From Adiantum capillus-veneris (Eukaryota; Streptophyta; Polypodiopsida; Polypodiales; Pteridaceae): a stretch of 64,000 nucleotides of DNA. A model generated the notes under the pieces. The model saw nothing but the letters and a program-made list of their open reading frames with translations. It did no database searches and was not told the DNA's origin. The translations under genes were made by a program, and so were the position numbers. Where the stretch lies: positions 40,121,558 through 40,185,557 of the forward strand of contig CM043946.1 of the NCBI GenBank assembly GCA_014529385.2. The letters run 5' to 3'. Shown here piece after piece: positions 21,590-33,674 of the stretch (the first letter of the stretch is position 1; each line of letters opens with the position of its first letter).

Positions 21590-22729
21590 TAGAATAATAT
21601 ATCTTGATCTTGTCCCATTTATAAACATCTGGCAGCAGTAATCCAGATAAGTCCTTCAACCTTACTATGCCATTGGAAAATACTCAATAGACTTCATATG
21701 GACCAGTCCAAGCTAACTTTAGATTTGGTTTCTTAGGGCCCAGTTTGGATTAATAAAGCAAAACTAAGTCTCCCTTATGGAACTCCCTAACCTTGATTCT
21801 TCTATCATGCCAGTGCTTTTTGCGTTGCTGAACAATCTCCTGTTCCAGCATGGCTCTTTGTCGTAACTCATCCAACTGCACCAATTTCTCAAGTCTATGT
21901 TTAAGAATCCACATTCCACCGCCATTCTAAGATTGGGAATCACAAATTCAATAGGCACTACAGCTTCAGTACCATACACCATTCTAAAAGGTGTCATTGA
22001 AGTGGTGACTTTATTAGCTGTTCTGTAGGCCCATAGAGCAGTCTTGAGCTTAAGATCCCATTGGTGTGGCTCCTTCTGAACAATCTTGGTGAGAATATTC
22101 TTGATGGTTTTGTTACTGCTCTCTGCTTGACCAGTGCATCTGGGATAATACGGAGTTGATCTCATGTGCTTAACTAAGAGCATCTCCATAAAAATTTCCA
22201 TGGTATCATTAACAAAATGTGTCCCTTTATAAGACACAATCTCAATGGGACATCCATAGCAGCAGATAATGTTTTCAAATAGAAAAACAGCAGTGCACTT
22301 CACAGTATTATCTGGAAGAGCCTTGGCCTCTACCCATTTAGTGACATAACAGGTACCCATCAAGATATACCGGTTCTTCCTTGGAGTGACCCTCTTGAAT
22401 GGTCCCATGAAGTCCACACCCCATTTCATGAATACTTCTAGTGATTGAACTGGAGTAAGTTGAGTCATATGAGCTGCTATTGGTCTACCTATTCTCTGAC
22501 ATATATCACAAGTTTTGAAAAAACTTCGGACATCGGCTATCAGAATTTGCCACCATAATCCAGCTTGCAAAATCTTCTTATAAGTGATATCAGTGGAGAA
22601 GTGTCCTCCAGAATCCCCATTGTGTGCTTCAGAGATAGCTTGCATTCTTCCTTCCAGTGGCACACACCTTCGAAGAACACCATCTACTCCCAGTCTATAG
22701 AGCAATCCTCCTATTATAATGAACTTCAA
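21590..22729 (-). pseudogene. Element F integrase
   Basis: Zinc-binding CDICQR region near 22490, core start KWGVDFMGPF near 22405-22430, TKWVEAKALPDN, and the glutamate region QAESSNKTI near 22105-22130. The second acidic residue, normally in SDNGTHF, reads SYKGTHF, so the DDE triad is broken. After a stop near 21750 the frame continues with GPYEVY (GPY/F module) near 21695. It is open from 22729 to 21764 otherwise. Confidence 0.85.
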
Positions 22730-22759
22730 ACTCTTAATAATCAGAGCTTTCTTTTGATT

Positions 22760-24140
22760 CTAAGTCCAGTTTTCTGGGAATCCTCCTTTTGAAATAAACT
22801 CATATACATCATACCATTTTGGATCTATATTTTCCTCACCTGTCACCTGAAACAGCTTTGCATCTACTGGCTCGTCCCTCAAGGACATTTTAGAGTAGCC
22901 TCCAATACTTCTAGAGAGAAAATCAACACCACAATGAGATTTACCGGGCTTGTGGAATATGCGGAATTCAAACTCCATCAGGAACAACATCCATCTGATC
23001 AATCTTCCTTGGAAAATAACATTGTTAATAAAAAATAATAATGCCTGATGATCCACATAGAAATGAAATAATTTTCCCAGTAAATAATGCCGAAACTCGG
23101 TGGCACTGAAAATCATTCCTAAGGCTTCTCTCTCCGTGGTAGTATATCCTTGTTCAACTTGACTGAATCTTCGACTGACAAAATACAATGGATAATGAGT
23201 CCTCCCATCTGGTTGAGCCAATATGGCCCCCATTGCTAGTCCCGAAGGATCAACATGCACATGGAATATAACATCCCAGTCCAGTTGTCGGAGTACTGGC
23301 TTACTGGTAATGGCATTTTTAAGACATTGAAAGCTTTCTTCACATTCAGAAGTCCAGATGAACTTACTGGTTTTCTTGGTAAGACCATAAAAAGGTAATG
23401 CCTTGGAAGCAAACATGTGAACAAATCTCCTATAAAAAATTATATATCCCAAGAGTGAACTTAATTCAGATGCTATGCGGGGTGCCTTAGCCTGCTGGAC
23501 ACACTGGATTTTATCATTGGTAATCTCTATGCCATTCCAAGCCACGATATGCCCCAGTAATTGTCCCTTCCAGAACAGGAAAACAGACTTGAATGGATTC
23601 AAACAGATCCTCTTCTCCTTACATCGTTGGAAAACCATTTCCAAAAACAGTAGATGCTCCTCCTCAGTTGAGAATACAGTGAAGTCATCCATAAATATAG
23701 CTAAAAATCGGTGCAAGAATTCATTGAATATGTCCATCATACAATGTTGGAATGTTGGCGGAGCATTGCAGAGACCAAATGGCATGACTAAATACATGAA
23801 TGCGCCCCATTCAGTAATAAAAGTGGTTTTTCTTCGATCTTCAGGAGCAATCTTTAACTGATTATAACCACTGTAGCCATCCATAAAGCTATACATATCC
23901 TGGCTTGCAATTTCATCAAGAAGCATATCCGTAAAAGGTAATGGAAATGGATCTTTGATTGTTTGAGCATTCAACTTTTGGTAATCCACACAGACTCTGA
24001 GTTTTCCATTCTTCTTTGGTACTACCACAATAGGGAATAGCCAGCCACTGCTAGCAACTTCTGTGATGAATCCAACTTTCTAAAGGTTGTCAATTTCCTC
24101 TTTGACCTTCTTAGCATAGTTTGGATTCATTCTGTACCTT
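22760..24140 (-). pseudogene. Element F reverse transcriptase and RNase H
   Basis: An open 422-codon stretch (24028-22760) plus an N-terminal part broken by one stop near 24081. RT motifs: VVPKKNGKLRVCVDY, YSFMDGYSGYNQLKIAPED, PFGLCNAPPTFQHCM and the catalytic FMDDFTVFS near 23690, intact. RNase H: HVHVDPSGLAMGAIL (first acidic residue), TTTEREALGMIF, FYVDHQALLFF. It ends with the connection to integrase (GVDFLSRS). Retained catalytic motifs beside a broken integrase suggest moderate age. Confidence 0.9.
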
Positions 24141-24262
24141 TGTAGACTTACTGGTGTAGCATCTGGTTTCAAAGGTATTTTATGTTGGCAAACCTCTGGA
24201 TCTACATCTTTTAAATTAGTATGTTACCATGCAAATACGTCTTTGTATTTCTGGAACATAAG

Positions 24263-26309
24263 TCAGGCTTTTTCTTTCATTTCTGGGTTTAGATGCTTAT
24301 TCACTTTGATCATTCGAGGACTTTCTTCAAAACCCAAATTCCATTCTTCAATTTCTTGATCATTTGGAAGCAACCAATTTGGCCCACCTCCCTTTCTTTT
24401 GGTTGACTCCTCAACATAATCCGAGGACGGACCTGTTAATTCTGAACGTTCCTTCTGAATTCCAGTAACTTCTTCGGAGTGCACCTCTGTAGTGTGTGTT
24501 GGTGTATTGGAATCTGGGAGCATTCTTCTTTGATTCTCTTACTAGTTCCCTGTATTGTTAGGGTCTGATTGGCATAATCATGAACAGCCAGCGCCGTGTC
24601 CGCAGCCATGGGTGTCCCAGTAGCATACCATATGCGCCTTGAACATCCAGTACTAGAAAGATGGTTTTGAATTTTTCTTTACCCACCCTTATCTGCATAT
24701 TCTCAATCATACCAGTTGCCTGAACAACTCTATGATCGGCCATTCAAACCTTAAAGGGTGCTGGTTTCAAATCTGTGATACCCAGCCTTTGCTGAAGATG
24801 TGCCCCCAGGATATTCACACCTGCTCCTCCATCCAGTATAACACCGGATAGCGGCTCCCATTGTTTCCTGACCTTGTAATCCACCTGGATTATCGACACT
24901 TCATCATCTTTGACAACTACCAAATCAATCGCTCTAGCATCTGCTTCAGTCTTTCTCCGCTGTCTGATGAATTTTGGTACTTCTGGCAAAGTCTTCCTGA
25001 TATCTTCTAATTCAACTGTCAGTTTTTGAATTCGGTCACAAATTTTGACATGGATTTCTTCTCTCTCTTGATCAAAATTATTATCAGAACTCGAGGAATT
25101 AGGACTATCATTACAATGCCAATCCTCTGTTGTGGTGTCTGCTTTGCCTAATTCAATGTTTCCTATTACAGTCAAATCTGATTTGACGTTCTCTATATCT
25201 TTCACCAATCCTTGCACTGCAACAAGCATAGTCTTAGAGATTCTAGATCTTGACTGATCCGGCCGCCTTTTCTCAGAATATTGGGATGGTATCATCTGAA
25301 TAACTCGAGCATCAGAACTCTCTGGTTGCTTTGGTAGCTTCTTAGCTAGATCTTCTATGATCTTAGTTGCTAGTTCTCGCTGCTCTTGCCATTCATCGAC
25401 TACCTTCTCCTTGCCCTTAGCCTTCCAGACGTCTCTCTGTTGAGTCCATTTTCTACTTTCAGGACTGATTGGTTTCACAGGCTCATCTGGCATTTCTTTA
25501 ATAACCACCCCTTTACTGTGAGTGACTGCCCGTACTGCACTGGTTCTGGGCTTTTGCCTCAGCAGCCGTAGTACTAGGTGCTTCTGGACAGTGAGCCGCA
25601 AAGTGCCCATATTTTCCACAACTATAGCAGTTAAGGCTTTGGTTTTGAAAATTACCACGACCTCGGCCTCAGCCAGTACCCCCTTGGTATCTGACGCACC
25701 CAGTACCAGTACCAGTGCCACTGGTACCTGATTTTTCCTCTTGAGGTACACTGGTCGTCTCTACCTTAGCTGATTCAGCATTGGTAAATGCCACTAGAGA
25801 CAGATCCTTTCCCTTCTTGAAATGATGAATTTGAATGCCATAGCTGTTCCATAAATGGCCATACACTTTGCAGTAGGTACACTGTAGAAATTCATTGGAA
25901 ACATGATCTTTAGATTTGCATTTGGAGCACCAAGTTTCCATCCTTCTGACTGGTTTTTTGGTCTGGCTAATTTTAGCAATCTGCCTGGCCATTTCATCAA
26001 ACTTCCTTGACCAAGACCCTTTCTTAGCCTTGTCCTTGGTCTTTTCCTCTGAACTACTATCAGAGCTGTTGGAGGTCTCATAGAATTGGAATTCTCAGTA
26101 GAAGGACTGCTACTGCTAAACCTCCACTTCTTATGGCTTCTCTCCTTCTTAGCTCTGCTGTTCAAGCTTCAAAGATCTCTGCACCAAGCCATTAAACTTC
26201 TTTGTTGGTGCAGGTACCTCTTTCTCTCTCAGCTTCTTGTTGCGGAACCTATTCAAAAACCATGAACGCAATCTTTTTTTTGAAGGTGGCTCCTGCAAGT
26301 GCCTGGTTA
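24263..26309 (-). pseudogene. Element F gag end and protease
   Basis: In minus-strand order: end of gag (basic, SKKRLRSWFLNRFRNKKLRE, about 26180-26290); a zinc-knuckle-like region (CSKCKSKDHVSNEF then CTYCKVYGHLWNS, 25840-25930) whose last cysteine is lost; a charged linker; and a retropepsin with GVILDGGAGVNIL near 24810. Its second half (MLLGHPWLRTRRW) follows a frame break at 24744. A linker to RT lies at 24263-24523. DGG in the active-site loop instead of DTG/DSG matches the first protease of elements B and C. The N-terminal part of gag is cut off by chromovirus E at 26309. Confidence 0.75.
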
Positions 26310-27455
26310 TGTCATAAAAACTAATATCTAACCAACCCAAATGATTTTCTCATATTAAATTGATCATTTAATGTGGGAGAATAAACGGGAACAAGGGTTA
26401 AGATACAGACATGTGCTTATAGATCTATTTCACATGGGGCCAATGGTGAAGGTGTCCAAATGAGAGATGGTCTATCAAGTAGCAAGGCTAACCAATGGAT
26501 CATAAGACCTTAGGGTTAGCTTCATTGAAGACCTCCAATAGTTAGTGTAAAAGTCCTTTGACCTTAGGTAAGATAGGACTGAGCTTGAGGTGGGAACCCG
26601 ACCCAAGCTTGAGGCGGGAACCCGGCCCAAGCTTAAGGTGCTTGAGGTGCTTGATGATTGAGATGCTTGAGGTGCTTGACATGCTTGAGATGCTAGGGTT
26701 GTACTTGAGGTGAGAACCCAATGCAAGCTTGAAGTGCTTAAGGGCCAAGCTTGTGGTGGGAAGTGGTCCTAAGCTTGAGGGGCTTGAGGTGTCAAAAGTC
26801 AAGATTCAATCCCTACAAGGAGGGGGCGAGCCGTACAAGAGGGGGGATGAGAGATTTCCTCCTCATGTTGCCCTCATGGTGTGCCTGAAGCCTATTGGTT
26901 GGCCACCCAAGGAGTCCAATGATAATTCAAAAGATTTAATTGATTGTCTTTGCATTTATCAAGTCCTCTCTCTCAAAGGGGAAAGGGGGACACTTGTCCC
27001 AAGGCTACCCTTGTTGCTTGTAATGCCTCCTGCTTGTGATTGGCTAGGCCTGGAGGGGTCCAATGAGCTTCAAGCATGAGCAACAAGGGGGGGTTGACCA
27101 AAGCAAGGTAGGGGGTTTCTTGAGGGGTATACTCTCCCACACACACTCACACACACTCTCATTGTGCATTGTGAAAAGTGCAAGAGCTCCCTCTCCTTCT
27201 CCAAGCAAGTAGAGGTTGAGAGCCTACACCAACACTCTTGGCTATGGAGTGCAAATCCAACTAAATCCGGTCCTCAACTATTGTCATGTTCTCTAAATCC
27301 TCTCTCTTGTAAAAGTATTGTTCATGCCAAGTTAACTAATTGCTATGTTTATGTTGCTATCTAATTATGTTCACCCGCTATGCTCTAAAGTAATTTCTCA
27401 AAAGTACTCTCATTGATTTCCGCTACTCTCAAGTTAATAGGCCAATTCCATTACA
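26310..27455 (+). repeat. Element E 5' LTR
   Basis: It begins TGTCATAAAA and ends CCATTACA just before the PBS; 1146 bp. Its first bases match those of the 3' LTR at 58555. The interior (26580-26790) holds degenerate GCTTGAGRTG-type short repeats. Relative to the 3' LTR it lacks about 60 bp near 26850. Confidence 0.9.
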
Positions 27456-27456
27456 T

Positions 27457-27474
27457 TGGTATCAGAACATTTGG
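27457..27474 (+). promoter_or_regulatory. Element E primer-binding site
   Basis: TGGTATCAGA directly follows the LTR end. This is the start of the initiator-methionine tRNA type PBS common in plant chromoviruses (TGGTATCAGAGC). The later bases diverge. Confidence 0.7.
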
Positions 27475-28399
27475 TTTCTCTTTTCTTGCTTAAGAAGAGA
27501 GGTCCTTAAGTAGCCTATAAATGGTTGATGTTGTTAATTATATTAAGGTAAGTGGAACTGGGATCTATTATCGGGTTTGTTGAGCCCACTATGTGGGATA
27601 TGGTGCACACTTCGGGAGCTTTGGACTTAATAATGGAGTCTTTTTAGACTTGCCTACGGCTTTACCATTATTGAGCCATAAGAAGTCCAAAAGGAGGTAG
27701 CCCTCGGCAACTCTGCTATGCTAGACCTACTCCACTACTCTCTATAATTAACCACTTCGAGCGGTGGGTGCAGATACTTAATAGTCAATTTTCAAAGGCT
27801 AAGAGGAGTGGCAACTAAGGTTTTGAATTGCCAAAGCATACACTAAGTACATACATAAATCATGAGAGTAGAATAAACATTGATAGGTTTGATTTTGCAC
27901 ATGAAGGTGCTAATGATGATGCCCCCATGTTTGTGAATTATCTCATTACTAGGTTGTAGCAAGCTATGGGCAACCCAACTTTGCAAGCCGAAGTTACTCA
28001 ACAACTTTGTGCTTATGGAATTTCCGTTCCTCACCTTAGGAGGCCTCTTTAAGAGACCCCCAAAAGAAGACTCTCTCCCATATGAGAGGAGGAATCCAAA
28101 GAGCAAGAAAGCAATGAAACTTTAAGTTCCTCTGAAGATGTGGCTCCAAGAAGACGGCGGTCTAGACGATCGTGCACTCCTCCCAAGAGGAAAAGATCAA
28201 CACATAGTCCTTGTCCTTGTCATTCCAAAAGGGAAGAGAGGAAATAAAGGAAGAAAAGGGCTACCAAGATTCACTCTCTTCTCCTTCTTCTCCACCTTCC
28301 TCCTCTTCCGAAGAAAGCTATGGCTATTCTCCTAGAGAATACAAGATGGGAGGACATCACAAATCATACCTTGCATGATGGCGAAGGTCAAAAAGCTAA
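27475..28399 (+). other. Element E leader and decayed gag start
   Basis: About 0.9 kb between PBS and the first clear gag homology. Charged fragments such as RRRSRRSCTP near 28160 hint at a decayed gag N-terminus, but no single frame is convincing. Confidence 0.4.
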
Positions 28400-29913
28400 A
28401 GAAGTTCAAAGAGGGAGGAAAGAGTATCTCTTTTCTCACCTATGATGCAGCTTTGGTGCTACTGACAAAGTGTTGGCCTTCAATTTGATGCGGCCTTTGG
28501 GGATGAGGGCTTCACAGAGTCCTCCAAGCTACACCATGTAGCTATGCACTTCCAAAAATCAGCTGGTCAATGGTGGGCTAGCCTTCCTGGCAACGGTAAA
28601 GCCCCAAAGACATGGAAAACTCTACGAGCTTCCATCATGAAGCAATTCCTTGCAAGCGATGCAAAGGACAAAGTGCTTACCGAATGGCGCAGCTTGAAGC
28701 TTCTCTCTCATGAGTCTATCCACAAGTATGTAGACAAGTTTTGGGATTTACAACTCAAGGCTACTGTCTTCAAAAGATAAACTTTGTTGAGCAAAAGCAG
28801 CAATTCTCTGCGGGATTACTTGAAGAGATGGCCGAATACATCAACTCTCAACGGCCTAGTTCTATCACCGAAGTAATCCATCACACCGTTGTTGCTTCAC
28901 GCATCAATTTCCATCAAGGGGCTAGACGGAATGTCAAGCCCATGGAAAACAAAGACAAAAATGATGCAAAGCGGAAAACCAATGCTCAAAATTCTTCCCA
29001 AGGCACTTCCAACAACAACAACAACAATCAGTCCAAGGAGAAGGGAGTTTACAAAGGCAAAAACAAACTCTTTCCTGAAGAGCTTGAAGCTTTTCGCAAG
29101 GACCATAAGTGTTTCAAGTGTGGGGAGCAAGGACATGGCTATCATTCTTGCCCCAAAAAGAATGCTCGCAATGAGATTCCTAGGGCTTCCATCATTGAAC
29201 CTCCAAAAGAGGATGTTCATTGCAAAGAATCATCTCTTTCCTATGCTTGGGGAAAGGTAAGAGTGCATGATGCATTCATCTTGTTTGACTGTGGCTCTAC
29301 CCACAACTTCATATCAATGGAGTTGGCCACCAAGTTGGGCATTCAAGCTTTCGAGATGGGAGATATGGCAATGGCTGACACAGCTTTCAAAAGACAGCAA
29401 GCCTCCGTTACTCCCTTGATTGGGAAGTTGAGGCTTCATGTTAAAAGCTATGTGGACAAAGAAGACTTTTTCATCTCTCTTCTCCAACATGATGATGCTA
29501 TCCTAGGGGCGCCATGGTTTGATCACATGGCTGCCGATATGAAGTTCCCTCAAAGGAGAATCTTCACCTGTAGGGGAAAGAACATGTATGTAGATGCTAG
29601 TGAACGTGGTCGCACTATTCCACTTGTAAATCCTCCTGCTTTTGATAAATCAATGAAGAGCTCAGTTTCTGCGTACATGATTTTTGTAAAAGAGTCTCTA
29701 AAAGATCTTAATGTTTCATCAAATGTAAATGGTAGGAATCAAGAAGAGTTAGACTTGTCTAATTTTCTAAAAGGATTCCAAGATGTGTTCATTGATGATA
29801 TCCCTATGGACTTACCTCCAAAACGAGGGGATGATGACCATCGCATTGAGCTCCTTCCAGGAAGCTCACCGCCTAACAAGCCTCCTTATCGAGTCTCTCA
29901 AGCTCAAGAATAG
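28400..29913 (+). pseudogene. Element E gag end, zinc knuckle and protease
   Basis: The gag domain is readable near 28480-28780 (SAGQWWASLPGNGKAPKTWK, SIHKYVDKFWDLQLKATVF), then a 1-nt frame change. The 28790-29913 frame has an asparagine-rich linker, a canonical CX2CX4HX4C knuckle (CFKCGEQGHGYHSC, about 29110-29151), and a retropepsin region with FDCGSTHNFIS near 29285-29320 (DCG in place of DTG/DSG) and AILGAPWF. It ends with the RT approach segment (PPYRVSQAQE) at a stop at 29911-29913. Confidence 0.88.
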
Positions 29914-30453
29914 GAGATCATGAGGCAAGTACAGGAGTTGGTAGACAAAGGGATGGTGAGGCCTAGTTCCTCTCCCTTTTGTTCTCCAGTCCTTTTAGTG
30001 CAAAGGAAAGATGGTACATATCGTATGTGTGTGGACTATTGAGCACTAAACCATATCATTGTCAAAAATAGATTCCCCGTGCCTCGGGTAGAAGATCTAT
30101 TTCATATGCTACAAGGCTCTACCTACTTCAGTAGGATTGACCTTAAAAGTGGCTATCATCAAATAAAGATACTGGATGAAGATATCTTAAAAACCACGTT
30201 CCGCACAACGTTTGGTCTCTATAAATATCTAGTCATGCCTTTTGGCTTGACTGATGCACCAGCCATATTCAATCGTATAATGGAGAAATTTTTTAGACCT
30301 TACCGCAAATTCACTGGAGTGTTCTTTGATGATATCATCATCTACTCCAAGTCTTTGGAGGAACATAAACAACATCTCCAAGTGATTTTTCAAGCATTGA
30401 GGGAGAACAAGCTTTTTCTCAACCAAAAGAAAAGAGAATTTTTCCTTCAAGAG
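29914..30453 (+). pseudogene. Element E reverse transcriptase, first part
   Basis: Motifs: VDKGMVRPSSSPF, SPVLLVQRKDGTYRMCVDY followed by a TGA stop (30042) where arginine is usual, FSRIDLKSGYHQIKI, LVMPFGLTDAP and the catalytic FFDDIIIYS near 30330, intact. The frame is cut at 30453 by the element B insertion and resumes at 56054 without loss of frame. Confidence 0.92.
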
Positions 30454-30971
30454 TGTTACCACCAAGCGATCACCACCACCAAGCGACCACCTTTCATGTA
30501 GCCATGGGCCGGGCTTGTCGGACCCGCTAGTAGTGTCTTATGTTATTGGTTGGGCTTGTCGGTCAGGTAGGAATGGTTAAGAGTGATCTTCGATGAGTGG
30601 TGCACTCTAAAATTGGATCTATAACATTTGGGTGTTACCACCAAGCGATCACCACCACCAAGTGACCACCTTTTATGTAGCCATGGGCCGGGCTTGTCGG
30701 ACCCGCTAGTAGTGTATTATGTTATTGGCCGGGTTTGTTGGTCAAGTAGGAATGGTTAAGAGTAATCATCGATGAGAGGCGCACTCCAAAATTAGAACCT
30801 AGAACGTTTGGGTAAGATTGGCTAAGTATGGGCGCTCAAATGTGAACGGGCAAGCCCATATAAAAGTCAATCTAAACCTAAATACCTCATTCTCTCATTT
30901 GTGCAATGCAAGAAGAGTGCTCTTGCTCCATCTCCTTCTCCGTCTCCTTTGTGTACTAGTGTGTGTGTGTG

Positions 30972-31048
<77 letters not shown>

Positions 31049-31281
31049 TCGAGCATTGCGGAGGCATGACAGCGGCGAGGCGATTGAGCGCGGCGCAGCG
31101 GCGGCCCCTTCTTTTTCGCGGCGAGGAATCTTCCACAATAGCAAGCGTAGAGCGGTGAGTGACACACCATCGTCATCTTTGAGCTTACTAGTTTAAGCTA
31201 GTTGCATGCTTGGAGCCATCTGTGGCTCTCACACAGTGTTAGGCAAGACCCTTGCTTCGATACGTGTGACATACGCCCACA
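30454..31281 (+). repeat. Element B 5' LTR
   Basis: Starts TGTTACCACC and ends CGCCCACA. The upstream part is tandemly duplicated with a period of 179 bp (second copy from 30633), so TGTTACCACCAAGCGATCAC occurs twice. The 3' LTR has the same duplication, so it predates insertion. TATAAAA at 30859-30865. GA microsatellite at about 30975-31045. Confidence 0.92.
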
Positions 31282-31285
31282 TTTT

Positions 31286-31303
31286 TGGCGCTGTTGCCGG
31301 GGA
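31286..31303 (+). promoter_or_regulatory. Element B primer-binding site (tRNA-Asp type)
   Basis: TGGCGCTGTTGCCGGGGA, four bases after the LTR end. It differs at one base from TGGCGCCGTTGCCGGGGA, the complement of the plant tRNA-Asp 3' end used by Athila and many Tat elements. Confidence 0.88.
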
Positions 31304-32269
31304 ATCACTCTGCACTAAGCTTAAGAGGTACTCTGTGCTTCTTCTTTGAGTATTGTGTTAGGAAGGAAGAGGAAGAAGAAGAAGTTATTTTTTGCAAGTT
31401 TTAATTTCCTACATAATCTCTATTTTCTGCCAATGTCTGCTTTTACACATTTTTTTTAAATTTGCACAATTAGTAGTTAGTGTGTTAGTAGTGAATGAGT
31501 GTTTTCTGCCAATGTCTGCTTGCACGCAATCTTTACATAGTTAGTGAATAGCTTGTTTTTTGTCAATGTCTGCTTTTACACAGTTTTTTATTTGCGTAGT
31601 TAGTAGTTAGTCTGCTAGGTAGTGTGTGAGTAAGCAGTTAGCAGAGTAGGAAGCTTTACTGTGAGTTAGCAGTTAGCAGAGTAGTTAGTTGTAGAGATAA
31701 GGTTAGGTTAGTTAGGAGAGTAGGTAAAGGTGTAGTATGTGTGTGGTCCAAAAAGGCCACTGAAACCACGCGCGCGGCGACTGCCTGAAAAAAAAATAAA
31801 AAATATTTAAGCGTGAGGCGTGAGTGTGTTCTACAAATTTTTTGGATCGGGATCATTTCCCCAAGCCCAAGCCCAAGCCTTAGTCCTCCGTCTTATGATA
31901 TATACTAGACTCACTCTTATATATATACCCTATCCCCACAAGAAGAAATGAGGGCATGTGGAGCAAGTTCCTCAAGTCCTCCACCATCCCCTTTACATTC
32001 ACCCTTTGGACTTACTAATTCTAGTTCTCTCTCCACTTAAGAAAAGACTAGTTTTAGGATTCCAAGGGCTGTACGTAACCGAATCGGGGGCTGTAAAGCA
32101 TGGCACGTCACTCTAGCAAAGACGCTCGTTTTGAGCTATTGCACGTCATATTTTGTGGCTCGGTTAAAAAAAGGGACCAAAAAAACAAAAAAAATTGGGT
32201 TGTAAACACCTAAAAAACTAGGTGAGCGGCCTTCACGGGCACTCACCAACACCTCTAGAATGTGGAGGT
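31304..32269 (+). other. Element B leader with conserved hairpin
   Basis: Non-coding leader of about 970 bp. A stretch at 31845-31940 (CGGGATCATTTCCCCAAG and on) and one at 32085-32145 are conserved in element C. Within the latter, 32124-32136 (GCTCGTTTTGAGC) can fold into a 5-bp stem with a TTT loop. The first ATG homologous to gag of C and D (MHLRS) is at 32270. Confidence 0.6.
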
Positions 32270-33660
32270 CACATGCACCTACGCTCTCATCGTGTGCTAG
32301 AGAACGAGCACATCGAGAGTGTCTCCGTTTACGCGGGCACTCATTATTCCTCTATCTTAGGCTCTAGGCCCTCACCGAGAACCCAAGATATTACCACTCA
32401 AGACCCGCATATAGCATCTAGTGACTCTTCCTCTGACTACGATATCATGGAGGGTTACCCAATGCCTAATCCTGATAGCTCATGCCAAGAAACACGCCGT
32501 GGAACTCATTTATTATTAAAGCACCGCTACATGGTAGCTCAATGCTTGCAACAACACCTACAAGTGTGTACCACTCGTATACACCTATGGGTCCTCATAC
32601 TCATGTAGTTCCTACCCCTACCATTAGGTCGCAAGCATCGGGGCATCATCCAATGACCCTAAAGCCTATTGCTAAGGAGCCAAAGATATCTGACATGACT
32701 TCAACAGATCTCACCAAGGCCATTCAAGAGAGTCTTAGAGACAATCGTGCTCCGCAAAACAATCATATGTATCCAAAAAGGGTGCAACAATGGTGCTCAG
32801 TATGCTATGTTCCGCATAGTACCAGTGAATGCCCTACTTTTAGATTGAAATTCACTGGGAATTGCAATGCCCGTGGGAGGTATGGTCATCAAGCTAAGGA
32901 TTGCATAGTATTTAAGTGCGCGATGTCCAATAGACCAACCTTAGCATGGATAGACACACCTCGAGTGCTTGCATTGATGTCGGCTCCACCTCTTGAACAA
33001 ACGTCACAACACATGGTCCCTAGGGCCCAAAATGTTGTTCAAACAACACCCTTAACACCTCCAGTGCTAGGACCGCTACCACCACATCCAAGAATCATTC
33101 TGTGAATCAAGTGGGTTGTGAGTCATCTAATGCTTGTTTGGAAAGTTGTGAGGAAGATATAGACCCTAATATTGCTATGGGATTGATGCGCTTGAAGAAA
33201 GTCCACAATACTACATGGAGGACTATTGGGGACAAACCTGTCTATCACGTAGCTGCTCTTGCTGGAAGATGCCAAAATATTAATTACACTGCTAAGGGGC
33301 CACCTCTTCAGTGCTATGAATGTGGAGGTCCACATCGTGTGGCCGAGTGTCTAATTAGGCTACAAAAGAACGCGAAACTAATGCAAACCAATCAAGCGAG
33401 CGTGTCTACAATGCCGATACTCATGTGTAATTGATGTGGCATAGATCATCTGATTGCCCAATGTCCAAATAATCCAAATGCGCCGAAGATCACACCATAA
33501 AACTTTGTTGAGGTTACTGAGGAGCCATCACAAAGTACACTTGTGGTACCAGTAAACGTACTCACACGATTGATGCTCCAAAAATAAAATTATATTCTTG
33601 AAGAAAGAGATACGGCATCAATTGCCCAATCTCAGAAGAAGAAGAAAACACGAAGGAAGA
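32270..33660 (+). pseudogene. Element B gag, internally deleted
   Basis: Starts MHLRSHRVLENEH like the D copy. The acidic N-terminal part (SSDSSSDYDIMEGYP) is present. Compared with C, two segments are missing around 32490 and 32626, together removing the N-terminal LTDxYT/YHVGW block and the whole retrotransposon-gag core. The zinc-knuckle region remains (CSVCYVPHSTSEC near 32800; a second knuckle whose CxxC reads CNAR; CYECGGPHRVAEC near 33310; a third interrupted by TGA at 33434). Such a gag could not assemble, so B was defective or depended on a helper if the deletions predate insertion. Confidence 0.85.
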
Positions 33661-33674
33661 GATCGCAAAAAGCA

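Larger units (their letters stand above)
18853..26309 (-). mobile_element. Element F: minus-strand Ty3/gypsy retrotransposon with long 3' ORF
   Basis: Reading the minus strand from 26309 downward: gag end with zinc knuckles, protease (DGG), RT, RNase H, integrase with GPY motif, a long extra 3' coding region, polypurine tract (about 19316-19329) and 3' LTR (18853-19315). The gag start and 5' LTR are missing: chromovirus E interrupts at 26309/26310, and the far side of E was replaced by element D. The DGG-type protease and protein style place it near the Tat lineage. Stops and a lost catalytic integrase residue make it dead. Confidence 0.85.
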
